Shown here one piece after another: positions 1 to 10,034 of a stretch of DNA of 64,000 nt (positions within the stretch are counted from its first letter, which is position 1; each line of letters begins with the position of its first letter). Both the position numbers and the translations under genes were made by a program. Origin of the DNA: Streptomyces sp. BK239 (GTDB taxonomy: Bacteria > Actinomycetota > Actinomycetes > Streptomycetales > Streptomycetaceae); the NCBI RefSeq assembly GCF_004217285.1, contig NZ_SHKS01000010.1, positions 152,271 to 216,270 on the forward strand, read 5' to 3'. Under the pieces are notes generated by a model, which saw only the letters and a list, made by a program, of their open reading frames with translations, made no database searches and was not told the DNA's origin.

Positions 1-400
1 GCGTGATGCTCGGCGCCAGCATCGCCTCACCGTCGGCCACCACCCGGATCGCCTGCACCAACTCGTTGGCGGGCGCGTCCTTCAACAGAAATCCGCTCGC
101 CCCCGCCCGCAGCGCCTCCACCACGTACTCGTCCAGGTCGAACGTCGTCAGCACCAGCACCTTCGCCGGACCGTCCCGACCCGGCCCCGTGATCTGCCGC
201 GTCGCCTCCACACCGTCCATCCGCGGCATACGGATGTCCATCAGAACCACATCGGGCTGCAGAGCCCGCACCTGGTCGAGGGCCTGCAAACCGTCACCGG
301 CCTCACCGACCACCGCGAGATCCTGCTCCGCCTCCAGAATCATCCGGAAGCCGGTACGCAGCAGCGGCTGGTCGTCGACCAGTAGGACGCGGATGGCCAC
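1..400 (-). CDS. NarL/FixJ-type response regulator, receiver domain (partial)
   Basis: The gene runs off the left edge, so only the N-terminal 133 residues are present. They form a receiver domain: acidic pair D9-D10, phospho-acceptor D55 in an LMDIRMP motif, T85 in VLTTF and K107 in FLLKDAP. The sequence matches the NarL/LuxR-type regulators paired with streptomycete histidine kinases; the C-terminal helix-turn-helix would lie outside the window. The GTG start at 400 is preceded by an AAGGAG ribosome site at about 405-411. It is the upstream-facing neighbour of the nuclease gene with about 14 bases between, so both may be co-transcribed leftward. The partner kinase is not in the window. Confidence 0.9.
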   Translation of the reverse strand, partial: MAIRVLLVDDQPLLRTGFRMILEAEQDLAVVGEAGDGLQALDQVRALQPDVVLMDIRMPRMDGVEATRQITGPGRDGPAKVLVLTTFDLDEYVVEALRAGASGFLLKDAPANELVQAIRVVADGEAMLAPSIT

Positions 401-414
401 GTAAGTCTCCTTAG

Positions 415-1407
<993 letters not shown>

Positions 1408-1414
1408 GCCCCAG

Positions 1415-1437
1415 ACCATACGGCCCACCACTGACAG
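1415..1437 (-). promoter_or_regulatory. Candidate PafBC-dependent (RecA-NDp type) promoter of the RecB-like nuclease
   Basis: Read on the minus strand this is CTGTCAGTG, eight bases, then TATGGT. The published motif for the LexA-independent mycobacterial damage promoters activated by PafBC is TTGTCRGTG-N8-TAnnnT, so the match is 8 of 9 in the upstream element with exact spacing and a fitting -10. Seven bases after the -10 comes the ATG of the nuclease gene. Confidence 0.65.
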
Positions 1438-1570
1438 TCACCCACTCCGTCCGCTACGGCAGTGAAAACACAGGGGTGCCGGGGCGGAACACGCCACCAC
1501 GGCCGCATACCATCGATCCCGAGACCCTTCCGCCCGCCAGGACGGGAGACGCATCGAACGAGGGGACACC

Positions 1571-3040
1571 GTGGTGGAAAGCGGCGGGAACGGGCAGCCG
1601 CGGCCGGACAGCGAACAGCCGGCCAAGCCCCCCACGACACCGACCGAGGGCCCGCCCCCACCGGACGCCGACACCCCGCCACCGGGCGACGCCCCAGAAC
1701 CCGGCGAAACCCCCGCACGTCCCGACGCCTCCGCACCCGCCGACGCCTCACGACGCGCCGAAACCCCCGCCCGCGCCCACGGCGACCACCACCCCGACCG
1801 CCCCCACGCCCACACCCCGGGCGGCGCGGCGCCGGGCCCCGCCCTCGGACAAGCCCCCGCCGGCAAAGGACGCCCCCCCAAGGCCCCCGAACCCCGCGGC
1901 GGACTCCTCATGGGCCGCCCCTTCGGCGTACCCGTCTACGTAGCCCCCAGCTGGTTCCTCGTCGCCGCCCTCATCACCTGGGTGTTCGGCGGCCAGCTCG
2001 ACCGCGTGCTCCCCGAACTCGGTGCCGCCCGCTACCTCGTCTCCCTCTTCTTCGCCGTCGCCTTCTACGCGTCCGTCCTCATCCACGAACTCGCCCACAC
2101 CGTCGCCGCGCTCCGCTTCAAACTCCCCGTCCGCCGCATCCAGCTCCAGTTCTTCGGCGGCGTATCCGAGATCGAGAAGGAAGCCGAGACCCCCGGCCGC
2201 GAGTTCTGGCTCGCCTTCGTCGGCCCCCTGCTCTCCCTCGCCCTCGCCGGCGTCTTCTACCTCGCCATGCAACCCGTCGAGCCCGGCACCGTCCCCGGCG
2301 TCCTCCTGGCCGGCCTGATGATCTCCAACCTCATCGTGGCGGTCTTCAACCTGCTGCCCGGCCTCCCCCTCGACGGCGGCCGCATGCTCCGCGCCGTCGT
2401 CTGGAAGATCACCGGCAAGCCCATGACCGGCACCGTCGCCGCCGCCTGGGTCGGCCGCGCCCTCGCCGTCTCCGTCCTCATCGGACTGCCCCTGCTCACC
2501 CAGTCCGGAGCCCTCGGAGACGCCGCCGAGGACAGCGTCGGCATGGACACCGTCATGGACGCCCTGCTCGCCGCCATCCTCGCCGCGATCATCTGGACCG
2601 GCGCCGGCAACAGCCTGCGCATGGCCCGACTGCGCGAACACCTCCCCGAACTGCGCGCCCGCAACCTCACCCGCCGCGCCGTCCCCGTCGAGTCCGCCAC
2701 CCCGCTCTCCGAGGCACTGCGCCGCGCCAACGACGCCGGCGCCCGCGCCCTCGTCGTCGTCGACGCCGACGGCGAACCGCTCTCCCTGGTCCGCGAGGCC
2801 GCCATCGTCGGCGTCCCCGAACACCGCCGCCCCTGGGTGGCCGTCAGCGGCCTCGCCCAGGACCTCACCGACGGCATGCGCGTCTCCGCCGAACTCGCCG
2901 GAGAAGACCTCCTGGACGCCCTGCGCGCGACACCCGCCACCGAATACCTCGTCGTGGAGGAGACCGGCGCGATCTACGGCGTCCTGTCCGCAGCCGACGT
3001 CGAACGCGCCTTCGTCAAGGCGATGGCCCGCCCCAGCTGA
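1571..3040 (+). CDS. Site-2 protease family M50 metalloprotease with CBS region
   Basis: A 489-residue intramembrane zinc protease. The first ~112 residues are a proline-rich, charged, probably disordered cytoplasmic segment. Membrane helices follow from about residue 115. The zinc motif H172-E-L-A-H176 lies in a helix, and the second active-site motif LPLDGGR is near residue 265, as in S2P/Rip2-3-type proteases. After the membrane part (to about residue 355), the C-terminal ~130 residues (VPVESATPLSEALRR... to YGVLSAADVERAF) look like paired CBS motifs that could sense a nucleotide. The GTG start at 1571 is preceded by GAGGGG. Homologues lie next to trmI and the proteasome genes in actinobacteria. 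The substrate is unknown; an anti-sigma factor is a family-based guess. Confidence 0.9.
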   Translation: MVESGGNGQPRPDSEQPAKPPTTPTEGPPPPDADTPPPGDAPEPGETPARPDASAPADASRRAETPARAHGDHHPDRPHAHTPGGAAPGPALGQAPAGKGRPPKAPEPRGGLLMGRPFGVPVYVAPSWFLVAALITWVFGGQLDRVLPELGAARYLVSLFFAVAFYASVLIHELAHTVAALRFKLPVRRIQLQFFGGVSEIEKEAETPGREFWLAFVGPLLSLALAGVFYLAMQPVEPGTVPGVLLAGLMISNLIVAVFNLLPGLPLDGGRMLRAVVWKITGKPMTGTVAAAWVGRALAVSVLIGLPLLTQSGALGDAAEDSVGMDTVMDALLAAILAAIIWTGAGNSLRMARLREHLPELRARNLTRRAVPVESATPLSEALRRANDAGARALVVVDADGEPLSLVREAAIVGVPEHRRPWVAVSGLAQDLTDGMRVSAELAGEDLLDALRATPATEYLVVEETGAIYGVLSAADVERAFVKAMARPS

Positions 3041-3049
3041 CACCCCCCC

Positions 3050-3080
3050 GGCGGTTCCGGCCCGCAGGACCGGAACCGCC
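3050..3080. terminator. Bidirectional terminator hairpin
   Basis: GGCGGTTCCGG (3050-3060) pairs perfectly with CCGGAACCGCC (3070-3080) around a nine-base loop. It lies between the convergent M50 protease and methyltransferase genes, so it can serve both. Confidence 0.75.
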
Positions 3081-3089
3081 CGGCCCACC

Positions 3090-3710
3090 TCAGCCGGCCT
3101 TCGTCCCCACCAGGACGAACTCGTTGTACGGGAACACCTTCCCCACCGACCGCGGGAACGGGAAGGAGAACGCCCGCGCCACCGTCAGCCCCGCCTTGTC
3201 CGCATGCCGGCGCAACTCCTCGAAGCCCACGAAACGCACATGCGTCGCGTCCGTCTTGTAACCGGCCTCCTGCGGGGTGATCAGCACCACCCGGCCCCCC
3301 GGCTTCACCAGCGGCAGGTACTGCGCCAGCACATCCGCCCCCAGAGCCTCGTCCATGTGCTCCAGGACATGCGCGCACAGCAGCGAGTCGAACGACCCCG
3401 GACCGCAGTCCGGCGCCTTCGCCAGATCCTCCGGCACATACGCCGTCAGCCCACGCTCACGACACGTCGCCACCGAATGCTCGTTGTGGTCCACACCCAC
3501 ACTGTCCGGCCCGCAGTTCAGCAGGTTCCGCCCCAGACCGCACCCCACGTCGAGAACCCGCCCCAGCCGAAGCCGCTTCAGGTTCCACCGGTACGGCGCC
3601 TGCGTCGGCAGGAACCGCTTGATCCCCGAGGTTTCCAGCCGGGCGAGCCGCTTCGTGTAGTCGGAGCCCTCCGTGCTCGCCTCGGGCTTACCGTTCTTGG
3701 CCTCGGACAT
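3090..3710 (-). CDS. Class I SAM-dependent methyltransferase
   Basis: A 206-residue methyltransferase of the Methyltransf_11/25 fold. Motif I is VLDVGCGLGRNLL (near residue 51), followed by the acidic strand-end VGVDHNEHS, then SFDSLLCAHVLEHM (motif IV region) and GGRVVLITP. The family transfers methyl groups from SAM; the acceptor cannot be told from sequence. I chose the ATG at 3710 because homology-like sequence begins just after it. An open frame continues upstream to 3911 but has no methyltransferase features. It is convergent with the M50 protease and divergent from trmI. Confidence 0.85.
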   Translation of the reverse strand: MSEAKNGKPEASTEGSDYTKRLARLETSGIKRFLPTQAPYRWNLKRLRLGRVLDVGCGLGRNLLNCGPDSVGVDHNEHSVATCRERGLTAYVPEDLAKAPDCGPGSFDSLLCAHVLEHMDEALGADVLAQYLPLVKPGGRVVLITPQEAGYKTDATHVRFVGFEELRRHADKAGLTVARAFSFPFPRSVGKVFPYNEFVLVGTKAG

Positions 3711-4015
3711 CGATGACCGCCATTCCCAGATGAGAGATCGACAACGGGCCACACCGGCGGAACGAACGGAACCCACAAGGAAACCCCAAGGACGGACCCG
3801 CATCGCGTCCCGCCCTCGCGGCCCATGTCCCACCCGCCATGTGACCTGATCCACAAGGCTATGAGGCACAAGGGAACAGGTAAAGCCGAACCGGCCGATG
3901 CCCGCAAGCAAATTCGACCGGTCACCCCGCCCCCGGCCGCACCACCCCTCCCGGCGAACACCCGCCCCCCACCACCGTGGTCGGCGACCACCGCAAACGC
4001 CGGTAGTCTGGTCAC
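3711..4015. other. Divergent intergenic region, methyltransferase / trmI
   Basis: About 305 bases without a gene. It must hold the promoters of both flanking genes. The only clear element is the -10-like TAGTCT just before trmI. No strong repeat or hairpin was seen. Confidence 0.6.
4004..4009 (+). promoter_or_regulatory. -10 element of a probable leaderless trmI transcript
   Basis: TAGTCT ends six bases before the ATG at 4016 and no Shine-Dalgarno lies between. Transcription would therefore start at or next to the start codon. No convincing -35 was seen. Confidence 0.5.
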
Positions 4016-4918
4016 ATGTCCGAACCGACCGGTGCCGCCCGCAGGCGCGGGCCCTTCAAGGTCGGGGACCAGGTTCAGCTGACCGACCCCAAGGGCCGCC
4101 ACTACACGTTCACGCTCGAAGCCGGGAAGAACTTCCACACCCACAAGGGTTCCTTCCCGCACGACGAACTGATCGGCGCACCCGAGGGCAGCGTGGTCCG
4201 CACCACCGGCAACGTCGCCTACCTCGCGCTGCGCCCCCTGCTCCCCGACTACGTCCTGTCCATGCCCCGCGGGGCAGCCGTCGTCTACCCCAAGGACGCG
4301 GGGCAGATCCTCGCCTTCGCCGACATCTTCCCCGGCGCACGCGTCGTCGAAGCTGGCGTCGGCTCCGGCTCCCTCAGCAGCTTCCTCCTGCGGGCCATCG
4401 GCGACGAGGGCATGCTGCACAGCTACGAGCGCCGCGAGGACTTCGCCGACATCGCCCGGCAGAACGTCGAACGCTACTTCGGCGGCCCCCACCCCGCCTG
4501 GCAGCTCACCGTCGGCGACCTCCAGGACAACCTGTCCGACCCCGACGTCGACCGCGTCATCCTCGACATGCTCGCCCCCTGGGAATGCCTCGAGGCCGTC
4601 TCCAAGGCCCTCGTCCCCGGCGGCATCCTGTGCTGCTACGTCGCCACCACCACCCAGCTCGCCCGGACCGTCGAGTCCATCCGCGAGATCGGCTGCTTCA
4701 ACGAGCCGACCGCCTGGGAGTCGATGATCCGCAACTGGCACATCGAAGGCCTCGCCGTCCGCCCCGACCACCGCATGATCGGCCACACCGGCTTCCTGCT
4801 CACCGCCCGCCGCCTCGCCGACGGCGTCGAGCCCCCCATGCGCCGCCGCCGCCCCGCCAAGGGCGCCTACGGCGAGGACTACGCCGGCCCCAACGCCGAC
4901 GCGGGCAACGGCCGCTGA
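4016..4918 (+). CDS. trmI: tRNA (adenine-58-N1)-methyltransferase TrmI
   Basis: A 300-residue protein matching the bacterial/archaeal TrmI family (Rv2118c type), which makes m1A58 in the T-loop of tRNA as a homotetramer. The N-terminal domain (to about residue 85) is the small barrel of the family (FKVGDQVQLTDPKGRHYTF). The methyltransferase core has YPKDAGQIL, motif I VVEAGVGSGSLSSFL and VDRVILDMLAPWECL (near residue 180), which contains the conserved D of the active site. Length and motifs are those of a complete enzyme. It is a long-recognised neighbour of the proteasome locus in actinobacteria. Confidence 0.95.
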   Translation: MSEPTGAARRRGPFKVGDQVQLTDPKGRHYTFTLEAGKNFHTHKGSFPHDELIGAPEGSVVRTTGNVAYLALRPLLPDYVLSMPRGAAVVYPKDAGQILAFADIFPGARVVEAGVGSGSLSSFLLRAIGDEGMLHSYERREDFADIARQNVERYFGGPHPAWQLTVGDLQDNLSDPDVDRVILDMLAPWECLEAVSKALVPGGILCCYVATTTQLARTVESIREIGCFNEPTAWESMIRNWHIEGLAVRPDHRMIGHTGFLLTARRLADGVEPPMRRRRPAKGAYGEDYAGPNADAGNGR

Positions 4919-5119
4919 CACCCCACCCCCTCAACGCCACGACGCCGTGACCGAGTTCCCCGCCACAGCCAGGAACCCGGCCACGGCGTCACCGCGTTGA
5001 CCCCCCGCCCCGCCCGGCACCCCACCGGCCCGGCCCGCACCCCGCCGTTCCCCCGCACTGTGACGTGTGGCACGATGCTGGCCACCCCACCCCCCGGCAC
5101 AGCCCAGGAGACGCACCTC

Positions 5120-5686
5120 GTGCAGCAACCCGCCGTCCCGGAACTGGCACACACCCACACCCGACCGATCCACTGGCTCGCGACCGCCACCGCCCTGGCC
5201 GCCGTCATAGCCCTCTCCTCGGTCCTCCAACCCCGGCCGGCGACCGCCGCCCAGACGACCGACCCCCACCCCACCACCGCCACGGCGCCCGCCACCACCG
5301 GAATCGACTTCCCCCTCCGGTGCGGCCCCGTCAAACCCCTCGTCGTCAAGAAAGCCACCGGAGACCTCGACGGCGACGGCAGGCCCGAAACCATCGCAGC
5401 CGTCCACTGCGACTCAGCCATGGGCACCCCACCCGACGGCCTCTACGTCCTCACCCAAGGCGCCGACACCCCCCACCCCCGCCTCGTCGCCACCCTCCTC
5501 GACCCCGGGGAACGCCGGACCGTCACCGCCCTCACCGTCCAGGACGGCGCCGTCCTCGCCACCTACCTCGGCTACTCCTCGGCCGACGTGCCCAGTTGCT
5601 GCCCCGACGTCAAAGCCGACGCCAAGTGGCGCTGGAAGGACAACGTGTTCATCCGCTCCACCCCCGCGGGCGCCCACACCGTCTGA
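5120..5686 (+). CDS. Secreted or membrane-anchored hypothetical protein with an FG-GAP-like motif
   Basis: A 188-residue protein of unknown function. A hydrophobic segment at residues ~20-36 (HWLATATALAAVIALSS) followed by PATAA suggests a signal peptide or membrane anchor. The exported part contains GDLDGDGRPETI, a calcium-loop-like motif of FG-GAP/VCBS repeats, and four cysteines that may pair. The GTG at 5120 was chosen because AGGAG lies nine bases upstream and the hydrophobic segment then sits near the N-terminus; a longer frame opens at 4997. It lies between trmI and the convergent ferredoxin gene. I do not recognise a named family. Confidence 0.75.
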   Translation: MQQPAVPELAHTHTRPIHWLATATALAAVIALSSVLQPRPATAAQTTDPHPTTATAPATTGIDFPLRCGPVKPLVVKKATGDLDGDGRPETIAAVHCDSAMGTPPDGLYVLTQGADTPHPRLVATLLDPGERRTVTALTVQDGAVLATYLGYSSADVPSCCPDVKADAKWRWKDNVFIRSTPAGAHTV

Positions 5687-5784
5687 CACCCGCCCACCGC
5701 CCCCACGTCACCCCGCGCGGCGGCCGGCGCCCACAACTCGCCCGTCAGACAGGCCTCACCACATCACCCCACGCACACACGCAC

Positions 5785-6090
5785 TCACTCCGCGTCAGGG
5801 CCGTACACCTCGACACTGTCCGAAACCCTTCGCACATGGATGCACTCGCCCGGACACTCCCGCGCCGAATCCACCACATCCGTCAGCAACGGCAGCGGAA
5901 CCGGCGCCGACGCCCCCGGAGCCTGCAAAAGCTCCTCACCCGCACCCTTCACATACGCCAGCCCGTCGATGTCCAGCTCGAACACCTCCGGCGCGTACTG
6001 CGCACAGATGCCGTCACCGGTACAGAGATCCTGGTCGATCCAGACCTCCAGCGCCTCACCGCCGACCACCGCATCCTGCTGCACGCCCAT
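5785..6090 (-). CDS. [3Fe-4S]-type ferredoxin
   Basis: A 101-residue small ferredoxin. The cluster motif is C-x5-C (LCTGDGIC), where the second cysteine of a 4Fe-4S site is replaced by glycine, with a distal CP pair (ECPGEC). This is the pattern of 3Fe-4S ferredoxins that feed electrons to cytochromes P450 in actinomycetes. A P450 gene is 22 kb away, but nothing links them. The start ATG at 6090 is preceded by GGAGAT (CGGCAGGAGATATGGG context). It is divergent from arc, an arrangement common in Streptomyces. Confidence 0.9.
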   Translation of the reverse strand: MGVQQDAVVGGEALEVWIDQDLCTGDGICAQYAPEVFELDIDGLAYVKGAGEELLQAPGASAPVPLPLLTDVVDSARECPGECIHVRRVSDSVEVYGPDAE

Positions 6091-6266
6091 ATCTCCTGCC
6101 GTTTAGAACCGAGCCCCACGGGAACCATGCGAGCCCTGACGGGTGTTGAACACTTCGACCCTACCCCTGGCGGCTTTCCAATCATGTTCGGTGGGTATTC
6201 CCCTGGCGTGAGGGAGAGCGCAAGGGTGAAGATCGGACACACCCCGACAGTCTTTGTGATCTAGGG

Positions 6267-6295
6267 GTTTCAATCGACACCCACCCAGGTAGGGT
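6267..6295 (+). promoter_or_regulatory. Candidate arc promoter
   Basis: GTTTCA (6267-6272), 17 bases, TAGGGT (6290-6295), about 39 bases before the arc start. The same -35 hexamer and spacing occur in front of pafA. Assignment is by eye only. Confidence 0.45.
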
Positions 6296-6333
6296 CTGGA
6301 AGCGTCCAGCTCCCCTTGGAGGAGGTGAGGACC

Positions 6334-8100
6334 GTGGCAGCCCACGACGACGACATGAACCGCGGCATCCGCCCGGGACGAGGGTCCGACGACCCGGCCG
6401 GGCAGATTGCCTACCTTGAGCAGGAGATCGCCGTCCTGCGACGCAAGCTCGCCGACTCTCCGCGGCACACGAGGATTCTCGAAGAGCGGATCGTCGAGCT
6501 GCAGACCAACCTGGCCGGCGTGTCCGCTCAGAACGAGAGACTCGCCAACACACTCCGCGAGGCCCGCGACCAGATCGTGGCCCTCAAGGAGGAAGTCGAC
6601 CGGCTCGCCCAGCCGCCGGCCGGCTTCGGAGTCTTCCTGCAGGCCAACGAGGACGGCACCGCCGACATCTTCACCGGAGGCCGCAAACTCCGCGTGAACG
6701 TCAGCCCCGGCGTCGAGCTCGAAGAGCTCCGACGCGGCCAGGAACTGATGCTCAACGAAGCGCTCAACGTGGTCGAAGCCATGGAGTTCGAGCGCGTCGG
6801 GGACATCGTCACCCTCAAGGAGATCCTCGAGGACGGCGAACGCGCCCTGGTGCTCGGGCACACCGACGAGGAACGGGTGGTACGGCTCGCCGAGCCGCTG
6901 CTGGACGTCACCATCCGCCCCGGCGACGCCCTGCTGCTCGAACCCCGCTCCGGCTACGTCTACGAGATCGTCCCCAAGAGCGAGGTCGAAGAACTCGTCC
7001 TCGAAGAAGTCCCCGACATCGGCTACGAACAGATCGGCGGACTCGGCGGCCAGATCGAAGCCATCCGCGACGCGGTCGAGCTGCCCTACCTCTACCCCGA
7101 CCTGTTCAAGGAGCACGAACTGCGGCCCCCCAAGGGCGTCCTGCTCTACGGACCCCCCGGATGCGGCAAGACGCTCATCGCCAAGGCCGTCGCCAACTCG
7201 CTGGCCAAAAAGGTCGCCGAAGTCACCGGCCAGGCCGCCGGCAAGAGCTTCTTCCTCAACATCAAGGGACCCGAGCTCCTGAACAAGTACGTCGGCGAGA
7301 CCGAGCGGCAGATCCGCCTCGTCTTCCAACGTGCTCGCGAGAAGGCCAGCGAGGGCACCCCCGTCATCGTCTTCTTCGACGAGATGGAATCCCTCTTCCG
7401 CACCCGCGGCTCCGGAGTCAGCTCCGACGTCGAGAACACCATCGTCCCGCAGCTCCTCGCCGAGATCGACGGCGTCGAAGGCCTGCAGAACGTCGTCGTC
7501 ATCGGCGCCTCCAACCGCGAGGACATGATCGACCCGGCGATCCTGCGCCCCGGCCGGCTCGACGTCAAGATCAAGATCGAGCGCCCGGACGCCGAGGCCG
7601 CCAAGGACATCTTCGGCAAGTACCTCACCGAACGCCTCCCCCTGCACTCCGACGACCTCGGCGAGCACGGCGGCAGCAAGGCCACCACCGTCGACAGCAT
7701 GATCCAGACGGCAGTGGAACACATGTACGCCGAATCCGAGGAAAACCGCTTCCTGGAAGTCACCTACGCCAACGGAGACAAGGAAGTCCTCTACTTCAAG
7801 GACTTCAACTCCGGCGCCATGATCGAGAACATCGTCGGCCGCGCCAAGAAAATGGCCATCAAGGACTTCCTCGAAAAGAACCAGAAGGGCCTCCGCGTCT
7901 CCCACCTCCTCCAGGCCTGCGTGGACGAGTTCAAGGAGAACGAAGACCTCCCCAACACCACCAACCCCGACGACTGGGCCCGCATCTCCGGAAAGAAGGG
8001 CGAACGGATCGTCTACATCCGCACCCTCATCACCGGAAAGCAAGGCTCCGACACCGGGCGCTCCATCGACACGGTGGCCAACACCGGACAGTACCTGTAA
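6334..8100 (+). CDS. arc: Proteasomal AAA ATPase ARC (Mpa homologue)
   Basis: A 588-residue hexameric ATPase that recognises Pup-tagged proteins, unfolds them and feeds them to the 20S core. An N-terminal coiled coil (about residues 20-90: LEQEIAVLRRKL...) binds Pup. Two OB domains follow (to ~220). The AAA domain has Walker A GPPGCGKT (~residue 273-280), Walker B VIVFFDEMESLF (~343-354) and the arginine-finger region ILRPGRLD. The C-terminus is GQYL; the penultimate tyrosine is the family's proteasome-docking signal. The GTG at 6334 is used: GGAGGTGAGG lies just upstream. It is the first gene of the rightward proteasome cluster, followed by a hairpin before dop. Confidence 0.98.
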   Translation: MAAHDDDMNRGIRPGRGSDDPAGQIAYLEQEIAVLRRKLADSPRHTRILEERIVELQTNLAGVSAQNERLANTLREARDQIVALKEEVDRLAQPPAGFGVFLQANEDGTADIFTGGRKLRVNVSPGVELEELRRGQELMLNEALNVVEAMEFERVGDIVTLKEILEDGERALVLGHTDEERVVRLAEPLLDVTIRPGDALLLEPRSGYVYEIVPKSEVEELVLEEVPDIGYEQIGGLGGQIEAIRDAVELPYLYPDLFKEHELRPPKGVLLYGPPGCGKTLIAKAVANSLAKKVAEVTGQAAGKSFFLNIKGPELLNKYVGETERQIRLVFQRAREKASEGTPVIVFFDEMESLFRTRGSGVSSDVENTIVPQLLAEIDGVEGLQNVVVIGASNREDMIDPAILRPGRLDVKIKIERPDAEAAKDIFGKYLTERLPLHSDDLGEHGGSKATTVDSMIQTAVEHMYAESEENRFLEVTYANGDKEVLYFKDFNSGAMIENIVGRAKKMAIKDFLEKNQKGLRVSHLLQACVDEFKENEDLPNTTNPDDWARISGKKGERIVYIRTLITGKQGSDTGRSIDTVANTGQYL

Positions 8101-8108
8101 AACCAGGG

Positions 8109-8145
8109 CGGCTGCGGGTGCCCTCCACGGGGGTATCCGCAGCCG
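8109..8145 (+). terminator. Hairpin between arc and dop
   Basis: CGGCTGCGG (8109-8117) pairs with CCGCAGCCG (8137-8145) and a short CCC/GGG stem is possible within the loop. ACTGCTTTTC follows. A dop promoter candidate (TAGGCT at 8215-8220) lies beyond it, so dop may be transcribed partly on its own. Confidence 0.6.
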
Positions 8146-8331
8146 ACTGCTTTTCGGGCCACGGCTGGAGCAGTCAATGACGCAAATGATCTCCCCGCCA
8201 GCGCAGAGCCGTTCTAGGCTCTTCCGTACCGCCGGGCGCAGTGCGGGGACGGGCACCGCACACGCACCGGAGCACCCGCGGTACTGGAGTGGCGCCCACG
8301 ACCGAGGGCGCCGCCGGGCAAGGAGGGCCGC

Positions 8332-9843
8332 ATGACCGTACGGCGAGTAATGGGCATCGAGACGGAGTACGGGATCTCCGTCCCCGGCCACCCCAACGCC
8401 AATGCCATGCTCACCTCATCCCAGATCGTCAACGCCTACGCGGCCGCGATGCACCGGGCCCGCCGGGCCCGCTGGGACTTCGAGGAAGAGAACCCCCTGC
8501 GTGACGCCCGAGGATTCGACCTCGCCCGCGAGGCCGCCGACGCCAGCCAGCTCACCGACGAGGACATCGGCCTCGCCAACGTCATCCTCACCAACGGCGC
8601 CCGCCTCTACGTCGACCACGCACACCCCGAATACAGCGCCCCCGAAGTCACCAACCCCCGCGACGCCGTCCTCTGGGACAAGGCCGGCGAACGCATCATG
8701 GCCGAAGCGGCCGAACGCGCCGCCGCACTCCCCGGCGCCCAGCCCATCCACCTCTACAAGAACAACACCGACAACAAGGGCGCCTCCTACGGCACGCACG
8801 AGAACTACCTGATGAAGCGGGAAACCGCCTTCTCCGACATCGTGCGCCACCTCACGCCCTTCTTCGTCTCCCGCCAGGTCTTCGCCGGAGCCGGCCGCGT
8901 CGGCATCGGCCAGGACGGCCACGAACACGGCTTCCAGCTCAGCCAGCGCGCCGACTACTTCGAAGTCGAGGTCGGCCTGGAGACGACACTGAAACGCCCC
9001 ATCATCAACACCCGCGACGAACCGCACGCCGACGCCGAGAAGTACCGCCGCCTCCACGTGATCATCGGCGACGCGAACCTCTCGGAGATCTCCACCTACC
9101 TCAAACTCGGCACGACGGCCCTCGTCCTGTCCATGATCGAGGACGGCTTCATCGCCGTAGACCTCGCCGTCGACCAGCCCGTCCGCACCCTCCACCAGGT
9201 CTCCCACGACCCGACGCTCCAGCGCCTCGTCACCCTGCGCAGCGGACGCACGCTCACCGCCGTCCAGCTCCAGATGGAGTACTACGAGCTGTCGCGGAAA
9301 TACATCGAGGAACGGTACGGCGCGGACGCCGACGCCCAGACCAAGGACGTCCTGGCGCGCTGGGAGGACACCCTCACCCGCCTGGAGAACGACCCCATGA
9401 GCCTCGCCGGCGAACTCGACTGGGTCGCCAAACGCGAACTCATGGAGGGCTACCGGCGCCGCGACGACCTCGACTGGGACGCCGCCCGCCTGCACCTCGT
9501 CGACCTCCAGTACGCCGACGTACGGGCCGACAAGGGCCTGTACAACCGGCTCGCCGCCCGCGGCCGCATCAAGCGGCTGCTGGACGAGGCCGAGGTCGAG
9601 CGGGCCAAGGCCAAGCCCCCGGAGGACACCCGCGCCTACTTCCGCGGCCGCTGCCTGGAGCAGTACGCCGACGACGTCGCCGCGGCCTCCTGGGACTCGG
9701 TCATCTTCGACCTTCCGGGTCGGGACTCGCTCCAGCGGGTCCCAACCCTCGAACCTCTTCGCGGAACGCGAAATCACGTCAAGGCACTCCTGGACCGCTG
9801 CCGGACCGCGGAAGACCTGGTCAGGGTCTTGTCGGGCGGCTGA
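8332..9843 (+). CDS. dop: Deamidase/depupylase of Pup (Dop)
   Basis: A 503-residue enzyme of the carboxylate-amine ligase (glutamine synthetase-like) fold. It converts the C-terminal glutamine of Pup to glutamate and also removes Pup from substrates. The ATP/Mg signature G8-I-E-T-E-Y-G is at the N-terminus. YVDHAHPEYSAPE, LYKNNTDNKGASYGTHENY and PIINTRDEPHADAEKYRRLHVI are conserved with PafA. The extra segment after residue ~40 (RARRARWDFEEENPLRDARGFD) is the Dop-specific loop that PafA lacks. AAGGAGG lies six bases before the ATG. Its presence fits a Pup ending in GGQ. Confidence 0.97.
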   Translation: MTVRRVMGIETEYGISVPGHPNANAMLTSSQIVNAYAAAMHRARRARWDFEEENPLRDARGFDLAREAADASQLTDEDIGLANVILTNGARLYVDHAHPEYSAPEVTNPRDAVLWDKAGERIMAEAAERAAALPGAQPIHLYKNNTDNKGASYGTHENYLMKRETAFSDIVRHLTPFFVSRQVFAGAGRVGIGQDGHEHGFQLSQRADYFEVEVGLETTLKRPIINTRDEPHADAEKYRRLHVIIGDANLSEISTYLKLGTTALVLSMIEDGFIAVDLAVDQPVRTLHQVSHDPTLQRLVTLRSGRTLTAVQLQMEYYELSRKYIEERYGADADAQTKDVLARWEDTLTRLENDPMSLAGELDWVAKRELMEGYRRRDDLDWDAARLHLVDLQYADVRADKGLYNRLAARGRIKRLLDEAEVERAKAKPPEDTRAYFRGRCLEQYADDVAAASWDSVIFDLPGRDSLQRVPTLEPLRGTRNHVKALLDRCRTAEDLVRVLSGG

Positions 9844-9940
9844 CCGGGGTACTCGGCCGGACCCGGGCGAGCGGGGTGAGAGCCCCGCCGTCCGGGAATC
9901 ATCGAGGTGGCGCCCGTACGTTCCAGGAACTGCGGGGCCG

Positions 9941-9963
9941 ATGTCGGACCCGGCTTGTAGGGT
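9941..9963 (+). promoter_or_regulatory. Candidate pup promoter, weakly PafBC-like
   Basis: ATGTCGGAC (9941-9949), eight bases, TAGGGT (9958-9963), about 71 bases before pup. The -10 and spacing fit TTGTCRGTG-N8-TAnnnT, but only six of nine upstream bases match (TGTCGG). It is a plausible pup promoter; control by PafBC is speculative. Confidence 0.35.
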
Positions 9964-10034
9964 CTGATCATCACCGATCGGCAGGAAAGCCGACCTGTCG
10001 ACCCATGTCGGGCGAACTGAGCGGGGTGAGGGTA

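Noticed and set aside
3711..3911. N-terminal extension of the minus-strand methyltransferase
   Set aside because: The open frame has no family features and would occupy the whole divergent promoter region; the ATG at 3710 fits better.
6103..8391. Long minus-strand reading frame opposite arc
   Set aside because: The arc product on the plus strand has full family motifs; the antisense frame has none.
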